A stretch of DNA of 64,000 nucleotides from Sporofaciens musculi (GTDB lineage Bacteria > Bacillota > Clostridia > Lachnospirales > Lachnospiraceae), in contig NZ_WUQX01000001.1 of assembly GCF_009830285.1 (NCBI RefSeq), positions 5,208,501 through 5,272,500 of the forward strand, given 5' to 3'. This document shows positions 60,805 through 64,000 of the stretch, one piece after another (within the stretch, counting starts at the first letter, position 1; every line of letters begins with the position of its first letter). The notes under the pieces are model-generated. The model was not told the origin of the DNA. It made no database searches and saw nothing but the letters and a program-made list of their open reading frames with translations. A program made the translations under genes and the position numbers.

Positions 60805-60927
60805 TCCCCGCTCCAACCTTATCAACAACTGATTTAACGAATTAAGTATAACATAACCCCATATCATTTTCCAGAATAACATCAAAACTACAGTTGAAAA
60901 TTTCTCCCATTCTATCTCCCGTATTCC

Positions 60928-60956
60928 TTGAATTTTATGTCGAAAATTGTTATGAT
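60928..60956 (+). promoter_or_regulatory. Predicted promoter of acidic membrane protein
   Basis: TTGAAT (60928-60933), 17 bases, TATGAT (60951-60956), about 88 bases upstream of the GTG start. Confidence 0.6.
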
Positions 60957-61043
60957 AGAAAAGTAGATGATTGTTCACATAAGTGTTTACAGAAATCAGG
61001 GAGCCTTTTTCTGTAGATACTCACACAAAAGGAGGGAGTAATT

Positions 61044-61781
61044 GTGTCAAATGAATTGAATATCGTCAACAATGAATCTTTAGAAAACATCACGGAAACA
61101 AGTCCAGGGGAGGACAAAGGGGTTAAGGATGAGAATAAGATTGTTCCTATTTTAAATAAGACGAATTCTGCCGATTCTGAGAATACGGTGCCATCGGCTG
61201 AGACGGCTGCCAGCCAGACCACAGAACAACCTACTGTTCAGACAACTAGTCAGCCTGTCGTATCTTCATCTGTAGATTCTCCTGTTCAGCCCAAAGCTGC
61301 TGATACATCCAATATCAGGAATGATGCTGCCGCCGACTATAAAGCTTCGGCATCTGACGAGGATTTTGAACACAGCGGAAAAAACAAAAAACGACGTTCA
61401 TTTAGGTTTGAGCCGGATGATTTTGATTTCGACGAAGATGAACGTCCAAAGAAGCGTTTCTTCCATCTTCGTTCTGCCAATGACGAGGAATCCAGAGATA
61501 AGATGATTCTGTCCCGAATCAAGGATGAAGATCTCATGGAATATCTTGCCTTAGAACAGAGAAGGCTGGAATTTTTACAGCAGGCTAAGGAGGCTAAAGA
61601 AAAGCGTCTCCTGATCGCATTTCAGCTATTAATCTCTTTGGCTGCTATTGTCGGGATTACCTATCTGCTTCAGGATAATCCCACGATTCTTATAAGTATC
61701 CTATACATTGTGGGAATCGTCGCAGCTCTTAACGTGTGGAAGAATCCTCATGATAAGGGACGGGGAAAGAGATACTGGTAA
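61044..61781 (+). CDS. Acidic, disordered membrane-anchored protein
   Basis: 245 residues; family not recognised. Residues ~1-140 are Ser/Thr/Gln/Asp/Glu-rich and probably disordered (DDFDFDEDERPKKR); ~150-185 are helical with charged heptads (MEYLALEQRRLEFLQQAKEA); two spans close the protein (LLIAFQLLISLAAIVGITYL; ILISILYIVGIVAALNVW). So the long N-terminus is cytoplasmic. Start GTG 61044 with GGAGG eight bases upstream. Confidence 0.75.
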   Translation: MSNELNIVNNESLENITETSPGEDKGVKDENKIVPILNKTNSADSENTVPSAETAASQTTEQPTVQTTSQPVVSSSVDSPVQPKAADTSNIRNDAAADYKASASDEDFEHSGKNKKRRSFRFEPDDFDFDEDERPKKRFFHLRSANDEESRDKMILSRIKDEDLMEYLALEQRRLEFLQQAKEAKEKRLLIAFQLLISLAAIVGITYLLQDNPTILISILYIVGIVAALNVWKNPHDKGRGKRYW

Positions 61782-61799
61782 GATACCAGAATATGCCAA

Positions 61800-61844
61800 G
61801 AGCAGCAGCTATGGGTGGGAAACCTCCATACCTGCTGCTCTTTT
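61800..61844. terminator. Terminator after acidic membrane protein
   Basis: GAGCAGCAG pairs with CTGCTGCTC across 22 bases, followed by TTTTAT on the forward strand. Converging with spmB. Confidence 0.75.
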
Positions 61845-61850
61845 ATGATT

Positions 61851-62378
61851 TTACATCATCATTCCCGCAAGAATTACGCTTGCAATAAGCCCTGCCAGGG
61901 TGGAGAGCAGCGCGCCTGTCAGCGTGTAACGTGTCTTTGTTACTTTTGCAGTCATGAAATATACACTCATTGTATAGAATATGGTTTCCGTACAAGACAT
62001 ACTAATCGACCCAATCAGTCCTATATAGGAATCCGTCCCGAATTCTTTAAACAAATCCAATAGCAGTCCGGTTGCCGCTGAGGATGAGAACATCTTGACT
62101 ACTGTTAGCGGAACCAGTTCTCCCGGAAATCCCAGTGAGCCTGTAAAATTTCCGATTATTTCTGATATAAAATCCAAAAATCCTGATGCTCTCAGAATTC
62201 CAACTGCCACCATTAACCCTACCAGAGTCGGCATAATCTTAATAACAGTAAAAAAACCGCTTTTCGCACCTTTGATAAAGGTATCATATACATTTACCTC
62301 CATCAAGATACCATAGCTTATGATTCCGAAAATTACCAAAGGTACGATAAAATCAGTCATAAACAGTAATAATTTCAC
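61851..62378 (-). CDS. spmB: Spore maturation protein B
   Basis: 175 residues, four to five spans, with SpmB/nucleoside-recognition (Gate) motifs: KSGFFTVIKIMPTLVGLMVA, GELVPLTVVKMFSSSAATGL, FGTDSYIGLIGSISMSCTET and IFYTMSVYF. SpmB takes part in spore-core dehydration in Bacillus, usually together with SpmA. SpmA is not next to it here. Likely start GTG 62378 with GGGGA upstream (ATG 62360 alternative). Suggests a spore-forming lineage. Confidence 0.85.
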   Translation of the reverse strand: MKLLLFMTDFIVPLVIFGIISYGILMEVNVYDTFIKGAKSGFFTVIKIMPTLVGLMVAVGILRASGFLDFISEIIGNFTGSLGFPGELVPLTVVKMFSSSAATGLLLDLFKEFGTDSYIGLIGSISMSCTETIFYTMSVYFMTAKVTKTRYTLTGALLSTLAGLIASVILAGMMM

Positions 62379-62472
62379 ACGATGTCCCCATTTTCATATA
62401 TAGCTTATTCTTATTGTATGTGCCAGACTCTCGTTTTATCTCTTAAACTTTGGAAAAAGTTGGGCCTAATCC

Positions 62473-62501
62473 AAAAAGGCCAGGCGTGCATACGCCTGAC
62501 C
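62473..62501 (-). terminator. Terminator of proS
   Basis: A 10-bp GC-rich stem (GGTCAGGCGT/ACGCCTGGCC, one wobble pair) with 4-base loop and TTTTT on the reverse strand, just after the proS stop. Confidence 0.8.
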
Positions 62502-62511
62502 CTTATATAAA

Positions 62512-63951
62512 TTAGTATGATTTACCCCAGTACGCCATATGCTTAGCCGGTTTGCCGCACCAAATACATTTGTCTGAAATCATATCCTCATCCTCAATCA
62601 GACATCTGGTGGCCGCGCCGCCTGTCACATACTTCACTTCGCCTTCACACTCCGGATCTCCGCACCAGCAGGCTTTTACGAATCCACGGTTCTTCTTGAA
62701 CTTCTCTGCCATCTCATCCATCGTAACCGCTGTATCAACGTGGCTCTGAAGGAAATCATTTGCCCTGTTATACATATCCTGCTGTATTGTCTCTAAGATA
62801 TCGCGAAGCTTAACTGCAATCTCATCCATGGAAACCACAATCTTCTCACGGGTATCGCGGCGTACCACGATTACCTGGTTCTTCTCAAGATCCTTTGGCC
62901 CAATCTCAATACGGGTCGGAATACCTAACATCTCCTGCTCAGAGAACTTCCATCCCGGACTCTTCTCAGAATCATCAATCTTCACTCTGTAGCCGGCTTT
63001 CTTAAGCTCATCCAGAAGTGCATAAGCCTTGTCAAGAACGCCTTCCTTGTGCTGAGCAATCGGAATTACCCGACACTCGACAGGCGCTACGTGAGGAGGC
63101 AGCACCAGTCCATCGTCATCACCGTGAACCATAATCAAGGCTCCGATACTTCTGGTGGACCATCCCCAGGAGGTCTCATAGACACTTTGAAGCTCATTGT
63201 TCTTATCTACATATTTAATATCGAAGGCATCCGGAAAACCGCTTCCGAAGAAATGGCTGGTTGCAGACTGCAAAGCCTTTCCATCGTGCATCAAAGCCTC
63301 AATGGTGTAGGTATCCTGTGCGCCGGCAAACTTCTCATGCTCTGCCTTTCTTCCGGATACAAACGGGATCGCCAGTGTCTCTTTGTAGCAATCCTCATAT
63401 ACATGAAGCATCTGGATGGTACGTTCTTCTGCTTCTTCGTAGGTTGCATGGATGGTATGACCCTCCTGCCACAAGAATTCTCTGGAACGCAAGAACGGTC
63501 TGGTAGTCTTCTCCCAGCGAAGTACAGAATTCCACTGATTCCATACCTTCGGAAGATCTCTGTAGGACTTTACTGTCCTCGCCCACAAGTCACAGAACAA
63601 GGTCTCTGACGTAGGACGGATACACAGTCTCTCCTGGAGTCTCTCCATACCGCCGTGAGTTACCCATGCCACCTCCGGTGCGAAACCGTCTACATGGTCT
63701 GCCTCTTTCTCAAGCAGCGCCTCCGGAATCAACAGCGGAAGGGATACGTTCTCCACTCCCGTCTCTTTAAATCTCTTATCAAGGTCTGCCTGAATTAACT
63801 CCCAGATTGCATATCCGTTGGGAAGGTAGTTCAGACATCCCTTAACGCTTGAATAGTCACACAACTGCGCCTCTCGTACCACATCCGTATACCATTGAGC
63901 GAAATTCTCATCACGTGATGTGATATTTTTTACCAGTTTTTCCTTTGCCAT
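62512..63951 (-). CDS. proS: Proline--tRNA ligase (short, archaeal/eukaryotic-like form)
   Basis: 479 residues, class II synthetase charging tRNA-Pro. Motif 2 region RWEKTTRPFLRSREFLWQEGHT and motif 3 SWGWSTRSIGALIMVHGDDD are present, with the anticodon-binding domain (VECRVIPIAQHKEGVLDKAY onward) and a C-terminal zinc-binding domain (CWCGDPECEG ... CIWCGKPA). There is no editing insertion, consistent with the type-3 ProS found in many Clostridia. ATG 63951 with GGAG nine bases upstream. Confidence 0.95.
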   Translation of the reverse strand: MAKEKLVKNITSRDENFAQWYTDVVREAQLCDYSSVKGCLNYLPNGYAIWELIQADLDKRFKETGVENVSLPLLIPEALLEKEADHVDGFAPEVAWVTHGGMERLQERLCIRPTSETLFCDLWARTVKSYRDLPKVWNQWNSVLRWEKTTRPFLRSREFLWQEGHTIHATYEEAEERTIQMLHVYEDCYKETLAIPFVSGRKAEHEKFAGAQDTYTIEALMHDGKALQSATSHFFGSGFPDAFDIKYVDKNNELQSVYETSWGWSTRSIGALIMVHGDDDGLVLPPHVAPVECRVIPIAQHKEGVLDKAYALLDELKKAGYRVKIDDSEKSPGWKFSEQEMLGIPTRIEIGPKDLEKNQVIVVRRDTREKIVVSMDEIAVKLRDILETIQQDMYNRANDFLQSHVDTAVTMDEMAEKFKKNRGFVKACWCGDPECEGEVKYVTGGAATRCLIEDEDMISDKCIWCGKPAKHMAYWGKSY

Positions 63952-64000
63952 GTTTATCTTCTCCTTTTCTTTTCCGGCAATGCCATTGCCCCACCATATT

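Noticed and set aside
60361-60978. 205-residue gene as a single intact protein
   Set aside because: Its N-terminal 58 residues precede a better start at 60804, and its C-terminal end is a frameshifted reading of a wall-anchor tail.
63952-64000. T-box leader of proS
   Set aside because: Only 49 bases upstream are available; nothing can be judged.

Overview
The window looks like a chromosomal segment of a gut-type Firmicute, most likely a Lachnospiraceae relative (Clostridia). This rests on the protein families and style of the sequence: strong AGGAGG ribosome sites, TTG/GTG starts, a short zinc-binding prolyl-tRNA synthetase, SpmB, PD-(D/E)XK_2 'Rpn' and AAA-ATPase-like relics, SPKTG-type sorting signals and holin-like type I toxins. 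No 16S gene is present, so the genus cannot be named.

Layout. 1-4.6 kb: a partial adenine deaminase with an NCS2 purine permease, a divergent LysR regulator and an AraA/FucI-fold sugar isomerase. 4.6-12.5 kb: a Gld-type ABC exporter operon (ATPase, permease, GldG, DUF4340), a Cys-rich unknown protein and an OmpR-type two-component system (TCS); the same 11-bp-phased TTAAACT repeats lie in front of both parts. 12.5-17.2 kb: small metabolic and unknown genes, decayed IS3 and small-gene relics, an Rpn nuclease, tRNA-Cys and a PucR regulator. 17.6-25.3 kb: a VanZ-like protein with an Arg/Glu-repeat tail, an AgrC/AgrA-like system interleaved with a CPBP protease and an ABC exporter, then sdpR-sdpI. 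25.4-32.1 kb: an FtsX-type ABC exporter and its TCS, with two holin-like type I toxin-antitoxin loci and a dead holin gene around and between them. 32.2-36.4 kb: a HAD phosphatase and a three-gene DUF262 / DUF3696-ATPase / unknown cassette that looks like defence. 36.5-43.5 kb: a LanFEG-like immunity exporter and its TCS, split by a complete 1879-bp IS with 8-bp target duplications. 43.6-60.8 kb: Wadjet-type JetC and JetB, then about 8.8 kb of sorted surface proteins, a PilZ protein and relics, then JetA; no JetD is visible. 61-64 kb: an acidic membrane protein, SpmB and ProS.

How it works together. Most of the left two thirds serves envelope-stress and peptide-antibiotic sensing and export. 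There are four ABC exporter modules, each beside a TCS, plus an SdpI-type immunity pair. Three of the TCS-linked promoters carry direct repeats with 11-bp phasing at or near a predicted promoter, as expected for OmpR-family regulators. The right third combines a chromosome/plasmid-surveillance SMC complex with large cell-surface proteins.

Most notable: the largest surface-protein gene has a predicted promoter (TTGACA, 17-nt spacer, TATTCT) whose spacer holds a run of eight G, the arrangement expected for slipped-strand on/off switching. Other highlights are the split, JetD-less JetABC set, the two type I toxin loci, and the IS sitting exactly between a TCS and its target operon.
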